DNA of 64,000 nucleotides. Origin: Thermodesulfobacterium hveragerdense DSM 12571. Its GTDB lineage: Bacteria > Desulfobacterota > Thermodesulfobacteria > Thermodesulfobacteriales > Thermodesulfobacteriaceae. Every line of letters begins with the position of its first letter. The first letter of the stretch is position 1. A program made the translations under genes and the position numbers. Under the pieces are notes generated by a model. The model was not told the origin of the DNA and did not search any database. It worked only from the letters and a program-made list of their open reading frames with translations. Location: contig NZ_AUIT01000003.1 in the NCBI RefSeq assembly GCF_000423845.1, positions 51,956-115,955 of the forward strand, given 5' to 3'. This document shows, in pieces, positions 35,105-45,278 of the stretch.

Positions 35105-37699
35105 ATGAAAGGGTCTGAGATCAGACAAAGGTTTTTGCAATTTTTTAAAGAAAGAGGTCATGAGGTTGTTCCCAGCTCTCCTTTGATCCCAGCAGATGAC
35201 CCAACCCTTCTTTTTACTAACGCAGGGATGGTACAGTTTAAAAAGGTCTTCTTAGGAGAAGAAACCAGACCTTATAAAAGGGCTACCTCTTGTCAAAAAT
35301 GTATGAGGGCAGGAGGTAAGCATAACGACCTTGAAAACGTAGGGTATACCGCAAGGCATCATACCTTTTTTGAAATGCTCGGTAACTTTTCCTTTGGAGA
35401 TTATTTTAAAGAGGAAGCCATTTCTTATGCCTGGGAATTTATTACTCAGGTTTTAGGACTGCCTAAAGAAAGAATCTATGTAACTGTATACAAAGACGAT
35501 GAGGAAGCCGCCCAATTATGGAAAAAGATAGCAGGGCTTTCTGAAGAAAGAATCGTAAGACTTGGAGAAAAAGATAACTTTTGGATGATGGGAGATACAG
35601 GGCCTTGTGGCCCTTGTTCAGAAATCATTTTTGACCAAGGAGAGGGTTTTGGTTGTCAATCTCCTCAGTGTGGCCCTGGGTGTGATTGCGATCGTTTTCT
35701 CGAAATTTGGAACCTGGTTTTTATGCAATACGAAAGAAATGAAAAGGGAGAGCTAAAACCTCTTCCTAAAGGCTGCATCGATACAGGTATGGGACTTGAA
35801 AGAATAACCGCCGTTCTTCAAGAGGTCCCTTCTAACTACGATACTGACCTTTTTAAAGGAATTATGGATAAGATCTTAGAGATTACAGGAAAAGCCTTTA
35901 AAGAGAATAAAGAAACTGAAGTGGCTTTTAAGGTCATCGCAGACCACATCCGGGCTGCTACCTTTCTGTTGGCTGAAGGGATAGTTCCTTCTAACGAGGG
36001 AAGAGGTTATGTATTGAGAAGGATCATTCGTAGGGCTGAAAGGTTTGGACGTCTTTTAGGTTTAAAAGAACCTTTCCTATACCAGATTGTCCCCTCTGTG
36101 GTGACAGAATATAAAGAGGTGTATCCTGAAGTTTTACAAGGTCAGGAATTTGCAGAAAAAGTAATCAGGTTTGAAGAAGAAAAGTTTTTAGAAACCCTTG
36201 AGACAGGGCTTAACATCCTTGAAAAGGAAGTAGCTCAGCTCAGAGAAAAAGGTATCAATCTCATACCAGGAGATTTAATCTTTAAATTATATGATACCTA
36301 CGGTTTTCCCTATGACTTGGTAAGAGACTATGCGATCGGGATGGGTTTTACCTTAGATACTGAGGGCTTTGAAAAATTAAGAGAAAAGGCAAGAGAAGAA
36401 AGCAGAAAAACCTGGAAAGGTACTTTAGAAAAAATGCCTGAGTTTATAAAAGAAAAGGCCAAAGAAGGAGTACAAACCTTTTTTGTAGGTTATGATACGT
36501 TAGAATCTTTAGCTAAGATATTAGGTTTAGAAAAAGAGAATGGGATTTACTATTTGATTACCAATGTTACTCCTTTTTATCCAGAAGGTGGTGGTCAGGT
36601 TTATGACCAAGGATGGGTGTTTGGTAAAGAGGGTAAAGCTCAAGTTTTAGAAGTGAATAAGGTAGGAGACCTTATCTACCATAGAGTAAAACTAATCGAA
36701 GGGATACTTAAACCAAACGAAGAAGTTCAGTTAAAGGTAGATGCAGAAAGAAGAGCCTATATCGCTAAGCACCATACCGCAACCCATCTTTTACATGCAG
36801 CGTTAAGAAAGGTTTTAGGCCCCCATGTAAGGCAATCTGGTTCGTTGGTAGAAGAGGAACGCTTGCGTTTTGACTTTACCCATTTTTCTGGTTTAACCCA
36901 AGAGGAAATAGACCAGGTAGAGGAGCTTGTCAACCGTTGGGTTTTAGAGAACCATCCTTTAGAGTTTGTATGGGTTAACAGAGAAGAAGCAGAAGTTATG
37001 GGAGCAATCGCCCTTTTTGAAGAAAAATACCAGGATGTGGTTAGGGTGGTTAAAATCGGTGACATTTCTATGGAACTTTGCGGTGGTACTCACGTGAAGA
37101 GCACAGGAGAGATAGGTTTAGTAAAAATTGTTTCAGAAAGTAGCGTGGCTTCAGGTATAAGAAGAATAGAAGCTGTAGCTGGTATGAAGGCCTATCAATG
37201 GGTAAAAAATCAGGAAAAGCGTCTGATGAACCTTGCTCATCTTCTTAAGACTTCCCCTAAGGAATTAGAGAAAAAAATAGAAGCCTTACTCACACTTTTA
37301 GAAGAAAAAGAAAAGAAGCTTAAACGTCTAAAGAGTTTTGACTTGAAACAAGATTTAGAACAAAAACTTTCGGAGGTAGAAGAGGTAGGAGGTATAAAAG
37401 TCTTGGTTTCTTCTTTTAAAACCGAAAAAATGGAAGACTTAAGGGAAATAGGGGATTGGTTTAAAAATAAGTTAGGTTCTTGTGTGATTTTTCTGATAGG
37501 AGAAAAAGAAAAGGGTAGTTTAGCCTTGTGTATGGTTACCAAAGACTTGGGGGATAAACATCCTGCTTCTAAGTTTTTTAAGGCCTTACAACCTTTGGGG
37601 CTTAAAGGAGGAGGAAAAGAACTTTTGGCCCAAGGAAGTTTTTCTGAAATACCAGAGGTTAGTAAAATTAAAGAAGAGATAAAAAAGGTTTTGGTTTAA
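35105..37699 (+). CDS. alaS: Alanyl-tRNA synthetase
   Basis: AlaS charges tRNA-Ala. The 864-aa protein has the class II catalytic core (LLFTNAGMVQFKKVFLG motif 1, RATSCQKCMRAGGKHNDLEN, and GMGLERITAVLQ motif 3). It also has a Cys-rich insertion (GCQSPQCGPGCDCDRF) and the editing domain with HHTATHLLHAAL and CGGTHVKSTGEIG, and it ends with the C-Ala domain (LQPLGLKGGGKELLAQG). It has its own promoter and is followed at 3 nt by an unknown gene and then nth and lgt. Confidence 0.98.
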   Translation: MKGSEIRQRFLQFFKERGHEVVPSSPLIPADDPTLLFTNAGMVQFKKVFLGEETRPYKRATSCQKCMRAGGKHNDLENVGYTARHHTFFEMLGNFSFGDYFKEEAISYAWEFITQVLGLPKERIYVTVYKDDEEAAQLWKKIAGLSEERIVRLGEKDNFWMMGDTGPCGPCSEIIFDQGEGFGCQSPQCGPGCDCDRFLEIWNLVFMQYERNEKGELKPLPKGCIDTGMGLERITAVLQEVPSNYDTDLFKGIMDKILEITGKAFKENKETEVAFKVIADHIRAATFLLAEGIVPSNEGRGYVLRRIIRRAERFGRLLGLKEPFLYQIVPSVVTEYKEVYPEVLQGQEFAEKVIRFEEEKFLETLETGLNILEKEVAQLREKGINLIPGDLIFKLYDTYGFPYDLVRDYAIGMGFTLDTEGFEKLREKAREESRKTWKGTLEKMPEFIKEKAKEGVQTFFVGYDTLESLAKILGLEKENGIYYLITNVTPFYPEGGGQVYDQGWVFGKEGKAQVLEVNKVGDLIYHRVKLIEGILKPNEEVQLKVDAERRAYIAKHHTATHLLHAALRKVLGPHVRQSGSLVEEERLRFDFTHFSGLTQEEIDQVEELVNRWVLENHPLEFVWVNREEAEVMGAIALFEEKYQDVVRVVKIGDISMELCGGTHVKSTGEIGLVKIVSESSVASGIRRIEAVAGMKAYQWVKNQEKRLMNLAHLLKTSPKELEKKIEALLTLLEEKEKKLKRLKSFDLKQDLEQKLSEVEEVGGIKVLVSSFKTEKMEDLREIGDWFKNKLGSCVIFLIGEKEKGSLALCMVTKDLGDKHPASKFFKALQPLGLKGGGKELLAQGSFSEIPEVSKIKEEIKKVLV

Positions 37700-37702
37700 A
37701 AG

Positions 37703-38380
37703 ATGAAGTTTTATACCTTAGAATGGATAAGAGAGCTGTTTAAAGAGTTTTTAAATAGTGAAAATAGTTTTTTTATCGAAGAAAAAGGGGTAGGCTTTGA
37801 GCCAAAATTCTTTTTTTGGGCGTTACTTCATATTTACAAAAAACAGAATCTACCAGAAATATTTAAAGCCTTAAAGGTTGATTTAGAAGAGTTAGAATCT
37901 CTTTTTAATCGGCAAGAATTTGATTTTATGTTCTTGGTAGACCTATTACGTAAAGAGTTTTCCTTTTGGTTCCGGGATGTTTTACTGCATAAAGATTTTC
38001 AATCATCGGACCTTTTAAGAGTAGCTTGGGAGTTTCTAATGCTTGAAGAGCAACTTAGAAAACAAATCCAGATACCCCTTCTTGACCGTTTGAAAAAGCT
38101 TATTCTTGATGCAGAAGAGATCATAGAAAAAAGTTCCTTCTCAGAAACTACTTTTAATGAAAGACAATTTTTGAGATTGTTAAGATTTTTTAACGCTGTA
38201 GAAACCTTAGAGAGTTCTTTAAGTGCAAGGCTTGTTGAGAGGGCAAAAGAGGTAGAAAATAAGTTAAACCTTGGTTTTAAAAGTGACATACCACTTCTTT
38301 CAGAGGAAGAAAAAAAAGTATTTTATCAAAACCTTATGCAAGGGCTTAAACAAATAGGAGGTTGTTTGGATGGACGTTAA
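37703..38380 (+). CDS. Unrecognised 225-aa protein
   Basis: I do not recognise this protein. It is 225 aa, without signal peptide or membrane segment, largely alpha-helical by composition, and rich in Leu, Glu, Lys and Phe. It lies 3 nt after alaS and overlaps nth by 11 nt, so it is cotranslated with housekeeping genes and probably real. It has few Cys and no obvious catalytic motif. Helical packing or protein-protein binding is plausible, but nothing stronger can be said. Confidence 0.7.
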   Translation: MKFYTLEWIRELFKEFLNSENSFFIEEKGVGFEPKFFFWALLHIYKKQNLPEIFKALKVDLEELESLFNRQEFDFMFLVDLLRKEFSFWFRDVLLHKDFQSSDLLRVAWEFLMLEEQLRKQIQIPLLDRLKKLILDAEEIIEKSSFSETTFNERQFLRLLRFFNAVETLESSLSARLVERAKEVENKLNLGFKSDIPLLSEEEKKVFYQNLMQGLKQIGGCLDGR

Positions 38381-39008
38381 ACAAAAGGTAAAACTGGTGA
38401 TAGAAAGACTTAAAACTTTATATCCAGACGCTAAAATAGCCCTTAAATTTGAAAATCCCTTACAACTTTTAATCTCTACCATACTTTCTGCACAGTGTAC
38501 TGACGAGAGGGTAAATGAGGTAACGGCAAAACTTTTTCAAAAATACCGGACAGCAGAGGATTTTGCTAAAGCCTCGTTAGAGGAACTTGCAGAAGATATC
38601 AAAAGCATAGGTTTTTATCAGCAAAAGGCAAAATACATAAAAGAGGCTTGCCGAATCCTTGTAGAAAAGTATAAAGGAGAAGTCCCTAAGACGATGGAAT
38701 CCCTTTTAGAACTACCTGGGGTTGCAAGGAAAACAGCCAACATCGTGTTGGCTAACACTTACGGAATAGTAGAGGGCATTCCTGTTGACACTCACGTTAG
38801 AAGACTTTCTCAGAGGATTGGTTTGGTGAAAGCTAATCAGCCAGAAAAAATAGAAAAAGAGCTGATGGAAATAGTCCCTAAGGAAAAGTGGTTTATCTTT
38901 CCTCATCTTTTGCAAGCCCATGGAAGAAAGGTATGTTTAGCCAGAAAGCCTAAATGTGAAGAATGTGTGATAAAGGATCTCTGCGATGCTTATACATCCA
39001 CAAATTGA
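38370..39008 (+). CDS. nth: Endonuclease III
   Basis: Nth removes oxidised pyrimidines and cuts abasic sites in base-excision repair. The 212-aa protein has LISTILSAQCTDERVN near residue 33, the helix-hairpin-helix LPGVARKTANIVL with the catalytic Lys, catalytic Asp in VDTHVRRLSQR, and the [4Fe-4S] ligands in the C-X6-C-X2-C-X5-C form (CLARKPKCEECVIKDLC). It overlaps the preceding unknown gene by 11 nt and lgt by 23 nt. Confidence 0.97.
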   Translation: MDVKQKVKLVIERLKTLYPDAKIALKFENPLQLLISTILSAQCTDERVNEVTAKLFQKYRTAEDFAKASLEELAEDIKSIGFYQQKAKYIKEACRILVEKYKGEVPKTMESLLELPGVARKTANIVLANTYGIVEGIPVDTHVRRLSQRIGLVKANQPEKIEKELMEIVPKEKWFIFPHLLQAHGRKVCLARKPKCEECVIKDLCDAYTSTN

Positions 39009-39777
39009 CCCGGTGATCTTTAAAATAGGCCCTTTTGAAGCCCGTTGGTATGGGTTGATGTATGTAATAAGTTTTTTCTGTGTGCTTTTTCTCACAAAGT
39101 ATCAATTAAAGGAAAGAAACCTTACTCATCTTTATACTTTTTTAGAAAACCTTCTTTTTTACAGTTTTTTAGGATTAATCCTCGGTGCACGTTTAGGTTT
39201 TTGTTTTTTTTACTATCCTGATTATTTTCTAACCCATCCATGGGAGATAGTGGCTATTTGGAAAGGGGGTATGTCATTTCACGGAGGATTGATAGGTGCG
39301 TTGGTAGTAGGGTATGGTTATGTAAAGAGTAAAGGGCAGTCCTTTTTATGGTGGACTGATATGATAGCTGTATGTGCTCCCATAGGGCTTTTTTGGGGAA
39401 GGATCGGTAATTTTATCAACGGAGAGATTTACGGAAAACCTACGTCCTTACCCTGGGGTATGGTTTTTCCTGAGGGAGGGCCTTTGCCTCGACATCCTGT
39501 ACAGCTTTATGAGGGGTTAGTGACCGGTCTTTTGTTGTTCCTTTTTCTCTGGATTTTAAGAAAAAAAGAGTGGGCTCCAGGGACAAAGTTTGCTATTTTT
39601 TTAATAAGCTATGGAGTCTTACGTTTCTTGTTTGAGTTTTTAAGAGAACCTGCCCAGAGTTTTGACCTTATTTTTGGCTGGATGACGATGGGACAGGTTC
39701 TTTGCTTAGGAATGATAGCCTTTGGATTTTTACTTCTTTATTTAGTTAGGATAAGGACTTTTCAAAAGGTTTTTTAA
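38986..39777 (+). CDS. lgt: Prolipoprotein diacylglyceryl transferase
   Basis: Lgt attaches diacylglycerol to the lipobox Cys of prolipoproteins in the inner membrane. The 263-aa protein has several membrane helices and the family signature GRIGNFINGEIYG, preceded by GGMSFHGGLIGAL and followed by RHPVQLYEGL. The start overlaps nth. Its 3' end overlaps tyrA, on the other strand, by 36 bp. Confidence 0.96.
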   Translation: MLIHPQIDPVIFKIGPFEARWYGLMYVISFFCVLFLTKYQLKERNLTHLYTFLENLLFYSFLGLILGARLGFCFFYYPDYFLTHPWEIVAIWKGGMSFHGGLIGALVVGYGYVKSKGQSFLWWTDMIAVCAPIGLFWGRIGNFINGEIYGKPTSLPWGMVFPEGGPLPRHPVQLYEGLVTGLLLFLFLWILRKKEWAPGTKFAIFLISYGVLRFLFEFLREPAQSFDLIFGWMTMGQVLCLGMIAFGFLLLYLVRIRTFQKVF

Positions 39778-40560
39778 GGTTTTAGCTAAGGTTTTTACTT
39801 CTCTGAAATTAGTCTCAAAGAGGACTTGAGCCTCAGAAGAGTTTAAAGCCTTGATAAATTTTTTACACTCTCTGTAAAAAAGGTTTCTAAACCTTTTCCC
39901 GTAAGGGTTATCAAGCTGTATTTTTGCATATAATTTTTCGTCTTGATAGGCTAATCTTTGCAATATTTCAAGCTGTTTTAGAAAACTTGGGGTGGCTAAA
40001 GAGACTAATTCTTCAAGGCTAAAACCTGAATGTTTTATGATGTTTCCTAACAATACTAACCAAAAGTGGTTTAATACCTGAACTAATCCCATGATCTGGT
40101 CGTGTTTTTTGGGAGAGATTTTTATTAAGTTTAAACCATCTTGAGACATAACCTCGATGAACCAGTTTAACAGGTTCTTACCACGTATCGGAAAATAAAC
40201 TATAGTTTTTCCTTTTAGCGAGGGTTCATAGGGACCAAAAAGGGGATGGGTAGCTAACACCTCAGGTTTTTTAAGTAAGCTTTTCATTGTCTTATAGGGT
40301 CCTAACTTTAGAGAACACACATCTAAAATCCAGTGTTCTTTAGTAGTAAACTCTGCAATTTCTTCTACTACTTTCGGGAACACAGGTATGGGGACAGAGA
40401 TCAGGATAACTTTGGCCTCTTGTAAAAGACTCTTGTTGTCCAGTTTAGTATCTCTGTCTGACACAAGTACTTCATATCCTTTCCCTTGAAAAAACTTTGC
40501 GAAAAATTCTCCCATCTTCCCTTTTCCACCGATGATACCTATCTTAAAGTTATCTTCCAT
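39742..40560 (-). CDS. Prephenate/arogenate dehydrogenase-like protein
   Basis: A 272-aa NAD(P)-dependent dehydrogenase of the TyrA family, which makes the tyrosine precursor. It begins with the nucleotide-binding IGIIGGKGKMGEFFAKFF and contains ISVPIPVFPKVVEEIA, DVCSLKLGPYKTM and the catalytic-region HPLFGPYEPSLKGK. The substrate (prephenate or arogenate) is not certain, and no chorismate mutase domain is present. Its 3' end overlaps the convergent lgt gene by 36 bp. It is the last gene of a minus-strand set with recG and a glycosyltransferase, although the reason for that association is not clear. Confidence 0.85.
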   Translation of the reverse strand: MEDNFKIGIIGGKGKMGEFFAKFFQGKGYEVLVSDRDTKLDNKSLLQEAKVILISVPIPVFPKVVEEIAEFTTKEHWILDVCSLKLGPYKTMKSLLKKPEVLATHPLFGPYEPSLKGKTIVYFPIRGKNLLNWFIEVMSQDGLNLIKISPKKHDQIMGLVQVLNHFWLVLLGNIIKHSGFSLEELVSLATPSFLKQLEILQRLAYQDEKLYAKIQLDNPYGKRFRNLFYRECKKFIKALNSSEAQVLFETNFREVKTLAKTLKNLLKSPYPN

Positions 40561-40585
40561 CTTAAGCTCCTTGTTTTATTAAAAT

Positions 40586-43057
40586 TTAAGCTATTTCTGA
40601 AAGTTTTAACCTCTCCTCCCATCTTCTGGTTAGTTCTTCTTTAAGAATAGGATGTTTACTAAGGTCTGGGTCTTTTTCTATCAAAGAAAAGGCGTCTTCC
40701 CTTGCCCACAAAAGGATTGGATAGTCCTTTACTAAGTCAGCCTTTCTAAATTCGAGATATCCAGATTGTCTGGTACCTAAGAAATCTCCAGGGCCCCTTA
40801 GTTTTAAGTCTTCTTCTGCTATTTTAAACCCGTCGTTGGTTTGACATAGTATCTGTAAACGCTTGTAAGCTTCGCTTTCCATAGATATTTTATGAGCTAT
40901 CAAAAAGCAATAAGACTGCGCCTCTCCCCTTCCAACCCTTCCTCTTAGCTGATGAAGCTGAGACAAACCGAATCTTTCAGCATGTTCTATTACCATAACC
41001 GTAGCATTGGGTACGTCTACACCGACCTCTACCACCGTGGTAGAAACTAAGATGTCTATTTCTTTGCGCTTAAACTGATGCATGATTTTTTCTTTTTCCA
41101 AAGAACTCATCTTTCCGTGTAAAATCCCTACTTTAAACTCTGGAAAAAACTTTGTTTGTAACTCTTCACCATAGGTAGTTACTGCCTTAAGGTCGAGTTT
41201 TTCTGATTCTTCTATCAGAGGAAGGATTACATAAGCTTGATGTCCCTTTTTTAATTCTTCTTTAACCGCTGCATAAGCTTTGTGTTTGTTATATTCTATA
41301 AAAAGTTTAGTAATGATAGGTTTTCTGCCTTTAGGCATTTCGTCTATTATCGAAAGGTCTAAATCCCCGTAGATGGTAAGTCCAAGGGTTCTGGGGATAG
41401 GGGTTGCTGTCATAACCAAGGTATCTGGGGTTATACCTTTAGCCTTTTCTCTTAAAGCTGCCCTTTGTAAAACACCAAAACGATGTTGTTCGTCTATGAT
41501 AACCAATCCCAGTCTTTTAAACTCTACTTTTTCTTGAAAAAGAGCATGGGTTCCTATCACAAAATCTATAAATCCGGTAGCCAATCCATGATAAATTTCT
41601 CTTTTTTTAGCAGGAGGGACCCCTCCAGAAAGAAGGGCCACGTTTACTCCCATGAGCTGGGCATAACGTCTAAAGTTATGGTAATGTTGTTCAGCAAGGA
41701 TTTCAGTAGGAGCCATCATCGCTACCTGATATCCGTTTTCTATCGCAGTGAGCGCAGCAATAAAGGCTACAACCGTTTTCCCACACCCTACATCTCCTTG
41801 TACTAACCGGTTCATAGGCACGGGACTTGCCATGTCTTTTTTGATTTCTTCTAACACCCTTTTTTGAGCTGAGGTAAGCTCAAAAGGAAGTTTGGCTAAA
41901 AAGGCTTTTACTTTTTCTCCGTAAGTTCTAAAAGATATTCCCTGTTCTTTTTTGACCTTGCTTTTTTTAAAAGCCAAGGCTAATTCTAAGAAGAAAAATT
42001 CATCATAAGCCAAGCTCTTGTGATAAACGCTTTCCTCTTTTTTAAGTAAAGAAAGGTCTTTTTCATCCTCTGGAAAATGCAAATTTTTTATGGCCAAGTT
42101 TAACGGCAAAAGCCTTCTTCTTTTTAAGAATTCTCGTGGAATAAAATTTTCCAAAAAATCTGCATAATCTTCTACCGCATTTTTGATGATCTTTCTTAGT
42201 TGCCTTTCACTCAAACCTTCAACCGCAGAGTAAATAGGCACAATCTTCCCTAACTCTAATTCGAGCTTATCCTCTTCTCCCTCTGGTATTATTTCAGGAT
42301 GGACCATCTCAAAAACCCTACCGAATTTACCTACCTCCCCTATGGCATAAACTCTTTTGCCTGATGGTAAAAGATTCTTCAAAAAAACCTCCTTAAAGTT
42401 AAACCACCGAAGGAGAAGAATTCCAGTACCATCTGTAAGCTGGGCTTCAAAGACCTTTCTTTTTGAGGTATAAACAATTCCACTTTTTATGACTTCCCCA
42501 AAAAACACCGCCTTTTGTCCTTCTTTTAAGTTAGAAATAGGGATAAGATGTCTTCGGTCTTCATAATCCCTTGGCAGGAAAAACAACAGGTCTTCGATCG
42601 TATGAATGTCTTTTTTAGCAAACTTTTTGGCAATCTTAGGCCCTACCCCTTTTAAAAACTGAACAGATTTTTTTAATTCCTCTTTAGCTTTTTTGTACTC
42701 TTCTAAAGAAAAAGTCGGTTTTTGATAAAATTCCTGGTTTATCGGTTCTTCTGGAGGTTCTTCAACCTCAGAAGTTCCCTCTTTATTAATCCCTAAAGTA
42801 ATACACAAATCAAACAACGCCTTTATTTTTTCCTTTTTTTCGTCTAAAGCTGCCTGGTCTAACCCGTAACAAAGCTCTAAAAATTTTTCTCGATAAGGTT
42901 CAAGTTCTTGAGGAAGTTGTTCTATTAACCTTAAAAGAGTTTGTTCTAAGTATTTTATCTTATGTAGGTTTTGAAATTGGTTTTTATAGGCAAACTCTAA
43001 GGGTTTAGTAAACTTTACCAACCAATCTTTTTTGCTAAACATTTTTTCTTCTTTCAT
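40586..43057 (-). CDS. recG: ATP-dependent DNA helicase RecG
   Basis: RecG reverses stalled replication forks and moves Holliday junctions. The 823-aa protein has an N-terminal extension, the wedge OB-fold (GVGPKIAKKFAKKDIHTIED, then FFGEVIKSGIVYTSKRKVFE), Walker A in VQGDVGCGKTVVAFIAA, the DEQH box (IIDEQHRFGVLQR), the MTATPIPRTL motif III, and QLRGRVGRGEAQSYCFL motif VI. The C-terminus keeps GDFLGTRQSG, also typical. The start overlaps the glycosyltransferase stop by 4 nt. Confidence 0.97.
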   Translation of the reverse strand: MKEEKMFSKKDWLVKFTKPLEFAYKNQFQNLHKIKYLEQTLLRLIEQLPQELEPYREKFLELCYGLDQAALDEKKEKIKALFDLCITLGINKEGTSEVEEPPEEPINQEFYQKPTFSLEEYKKAKEELKKSVQFLKGVGPKIAKKFAKKDIHTIEDLLFFLPRDYEDRRHLIPISNLKEGQKAVFFGEVIKSGIVYTSKRKVFEAQLTDGTGILLLRWFNFKEVFLKNLLPSGKRVYAIGEVGKFGRVFEMVHPEIIPEGEEDKLELELGKIVPIYSAVEGLSERQLRKIIKNAVEDYADFLENFIPREFLKRRRLLPLNLAIKNLHFPEDEKDLSLLKKEESVYHKSLAYDEFFFLELALAFKKSKVKKEQGISFRTYGEKVKAFLAKLPFELTSAQKRVLEEIKKDMASPVPMNRLVQGDVGCGKTVVAFIAALTAIENGYQVAMMAPTEILAEQHYHNFRRYAQLMGVNVALLSGGVPPAKKREIYHGLATGFIDFVIGTHALFQEKVEFKRLGLVIIDEQHRFGVLQRAALREKAKGITPDTLVMTATPIPRTLGLTIYGDLDLSIIDEMPKGRKPIITKLFIEYNKHKAYAAVKEELKKGHQAYVILPLIEESEKLDLKAVTTYGEELQTKFFPEFKVGILHGKMSSLEKEKIMHQFKRKEIDILVSTTVVEVGVDVPNATVMVIEHAERFGLSQLHQLRGRVGRGEAQSYCFLIAHKISMESEAYKRLQILCQTNDGFKIAEEDLKLRGPGDFLGTRQSGYLEFRKADLVKDYPILLWAREDAFSLIEKDPDLSKHPILKEELTRRWEERLKLSEIA

Positions 43058-43920
43058 GGTTTAGGCAAGGGTTGCAAAGAGCTAATTACAGATTCTTTAA
43101 AGGTTTCTTCAAAAAGTTTTTTTAACTTAAAAGCTTGATAAAGGTTGCCGTGTTTTAAAGCTCCTTTATAAAAAATGTTAAACTTATTTTTAGCCTCTCC
43201 AAATAGTATCAATTTCTGTTCTAAACTTAATTCCTTTTGGTAGTTTTTAAAGAGCTTTATAAGGGCTAAAGTTCTATAATAATCAAGCCCTTTGGTAGCA
43301 GAAAGCTGATCTTCTCTTCCGCCACTTTTGATTACTAAAGGTTTAGGTATCAATCCTACAGGGTTTTTTATCGCAACCCTTAACCAAAATTCGTAATCTT
43401 CGCATACCCAAAATTCTTCGTCAAAGACCCCAATTTCTTCAAAAAGTTCTCTTTTTATCAAAACCGTAGACATAGAAACAACGCATAACTTAACAGCCCT
43501 TTCAAAAAACCAGCCTTCAGCTTTTTTATGGATCTTTTTGGGGTTAAGTCTTTTTTTTCCTTTGTACCAGATCTCATCTGTTTGAACGATTTTATAAGAA
43601 GGGTATCTTTCAAAAAAAGCTAACTGGTCTTCAAGTTTGGTAGGGGTAAAGACATCGTCGCTGTCTAAAAAGGCGATATAACGTCCTTTGGCATGAAAAA
43701 GCCCTCTATTTCTGGCATGGGCTACCCCTTTTCTTGGCTTTTTTACATAGACTACAGAGTATCGGGTAATGAGTTTAGGGGTTAGGTCTGTGGATCCGTC
43801 GTCTACTACGATGATTTCTAAGTCTTTAAAGGTTTGGTTTAGCACACTCTCTATAGCCTTAAACAGGATGTAAGCTCGATTGTAAGTAGGGATGATTACG
43901 CTTACTACAGGGGAGTTCAT
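43054..43920 (-). CDS. Family 2 glycosyltransferase
   Basis: A 288-aa GT2 protein of the GT-A fold. It begins with VSVIIPTYNRAYILFKAIES, then IIVVDDGSTD (nucleotide-sugar binding), ARNRGLFHAKGRYIAFLDSDD (the DxD metal site) and EDYEFWLRVA (general base region). It has no membrane segment. It probably adds a sugar to a surface polysaccharide or glycolipid; donor and acceptor are unknown, and no other polysaccharide genes are close. It lies in one transcript with recG (4-nt overlap). Confidence 0.88.
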   Translation of the reverse strand: MNSPVVSVIIPTYNRAYILFKAIESVLNQTFKDLEIIVVDDGSTDLTPKLITRYSVVYVKKPRKGVAHARNRGLFHAKGRYIAFLDSDDVFTPTKLEDQLAFFERYPSYKIVQTDEIWYKGKKRLNPKKIHKKAEGWFFERAVKLCVVSMSTVLIKRELFEEIGVFDEEFWVCEDYEFWLRVAIKNPVGLIPKPLVIKSGGREDQLSATKGLDYYRTLALIKLFKNYQKELSLEQKLILFGEAKNKFNIFYKGALKHGNLYQAFKLKKLFEETFKESVISSLQPLPKP

Positions 43921-43982
43921 CAGATAAAATTATACCCTCATTTTATGAGATTAACAGAGTTGTGGTATATTAGAAAGTTGTT

Positions 43983-45278
43983 ATGGAAAAATTAACCCAA
44001 ATTTTTAAACAGATAAATTTTAAATCTACCTTAATTCTATGGGGGGTTGTAGCTTTAGCTATATTTACCTTGTTTTTAAGTGCGATTTTTTCTTATAAGA
44101 ACTCAAAGCTTTTAGCCCAGAAAGCCCTTGACGACCAAGCTATGATGATAGCTATCACCCTTCAAGGAGTTATGACTTATACCACCCTTGATGAGATCAA
44201 CTACAACACCTTTTTAAACATCATTTTAAGCCAAAATTGGGAAAACTTAGAATTTATCATGCTTTATGACGAAGACGGAGACATTATCCTTCATTCTAAC
44301 CCAGAACTGATAGGCTATAAAATAGACCCTGAAGAATTAATAGAGCTAAAGAGGCACAAACTACCCTATTATCGTTTTTATTCAGACCAAGAAGAACCTT
44401 ATAAACAGATTTTTCTGGCAGATTTTAACTTTTATACTCAAAAATATAACCTTTATCTTAGGGTGGGGCTAAACATAAATACCTTTTCGTTTATCGTAAA
44501 AAGGGCTCAGTTTTTGTTTTTGTTAAAAATGTTGGCCTGTTTAGGGCTTTTAATAGCAGGTTTAATAGGCACTAAATTTCTTATTCGTTATGAACGTATG
44601 GAACTAAAGATGAAACAATTAGAAAGTATTTCTACCATGTCCAAGATTTTATCTCACGAGATCAGAAATCCCTTAGGAAGTATCAAGGGCTTTTCTCAGT
44701 ATTTGGCAGAGAAGATAACAGAAAGAGATTATAAAAGGTATTTAGGAATTATTTTTAACGAGGCTTTAAGGATAGAAAGGTTAACAGATGAGTTGATTTT
44801 TTATGTCAACCCTGTCAAGATAGAGCCTAAGCAGTTTGACTTAAGAGAACTGGTAGAAGAGGTTTGGTTAAGTTTTAAAGATAAGTATCCTCAAGTAGAC
44901 GTAACTTTTTTTATTAAGGGAGAGGATTTTAGTATCATAACTGATCCTGACAAATTAAAAGAAATAGTGGTAAACTTAATCCAGAATGCCTTTGATGCTG
45001 TGTTGGAAACCAACCAGGAGAAGAAAAAGATAAAAGTAGAAATAGAAGACAAAGGAGAAATCCTGAGGTTAGGAGTGATAGACAACGGGATAGGTATGGA
45101 TGAAGAGACTTTGAAAAAAGCGTTTACTCCTTTTTTTACCACCAAAACTAAAGGATCAGGCTTAGGTTTGGCAATAGTAGAAAAGCTATGTGAGGCCATG
45201 AAGATTAAGATTAAAGTTCAAACCAAACCAGGAGAAGGAACAGCCATATGGTTAGAAATGCCAAGATTTTTATCTTAG
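43983..45278 (+). CDS. ZraS/NtrB-like membrane sensor histidine kinase
   Basis: The 431-aa kinase has two transmembrane helices (about residues 17-36 and 178-199) enclosing a ~140-residue extracytoplasmic sensor, then the dimerisation/phosphotransfer domain with H225 in LSHEIRNPLGSI and a HATPase domain with VNLIQNAFDAV (N box), LGVIDNGIGMDEE and GSGLGLAIVEKL. The sensor includes YDEDGDIILHSNP, a PAS/Cache-like strand. It overlaps the sigma-54 activator gene by 31 nt, and a ZraP-like gene follows. By analogy with ZraS it may sense zinc or envelope stress. Confidence 0.9.
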   Translation: MEKLTQIFKQINFKSTLILWGVVALAIFTLFLSAIFSYKNSKLLAQKALDDQAMMIAITLQGVMTYTTLDEINYNTFLNIILSQNWENLEFIMLYDEDGDIILHSNPELIGYKIDPEELIELKRHKLPYYRFYSDQEEPYKQIFLADFNFYTQKYNLYLRVGLNINTFSFIVKRAQFLFLLKMLACLGLLIAGLIGTKFLIRYERMELKMKQLESISTMSKILSHEIRNPLGSIKGFSQYLAEKITERDYKRYLGIIFNEALRIERLTDELIFYVNPVKIEPKQFDLRELVEEVWLSFKDKYPQVDVTFFIKGEDFSIITDPDKLKEIVVNLIQNAFDAVLETNQEKKKIKVEIEDKGEILRLGVIDNGIGMDEETLKKAFTPFFTTKTKGSGLGLAIVEKLCEAMKIKIKVQTKPGEGTAIWLEMPRFLS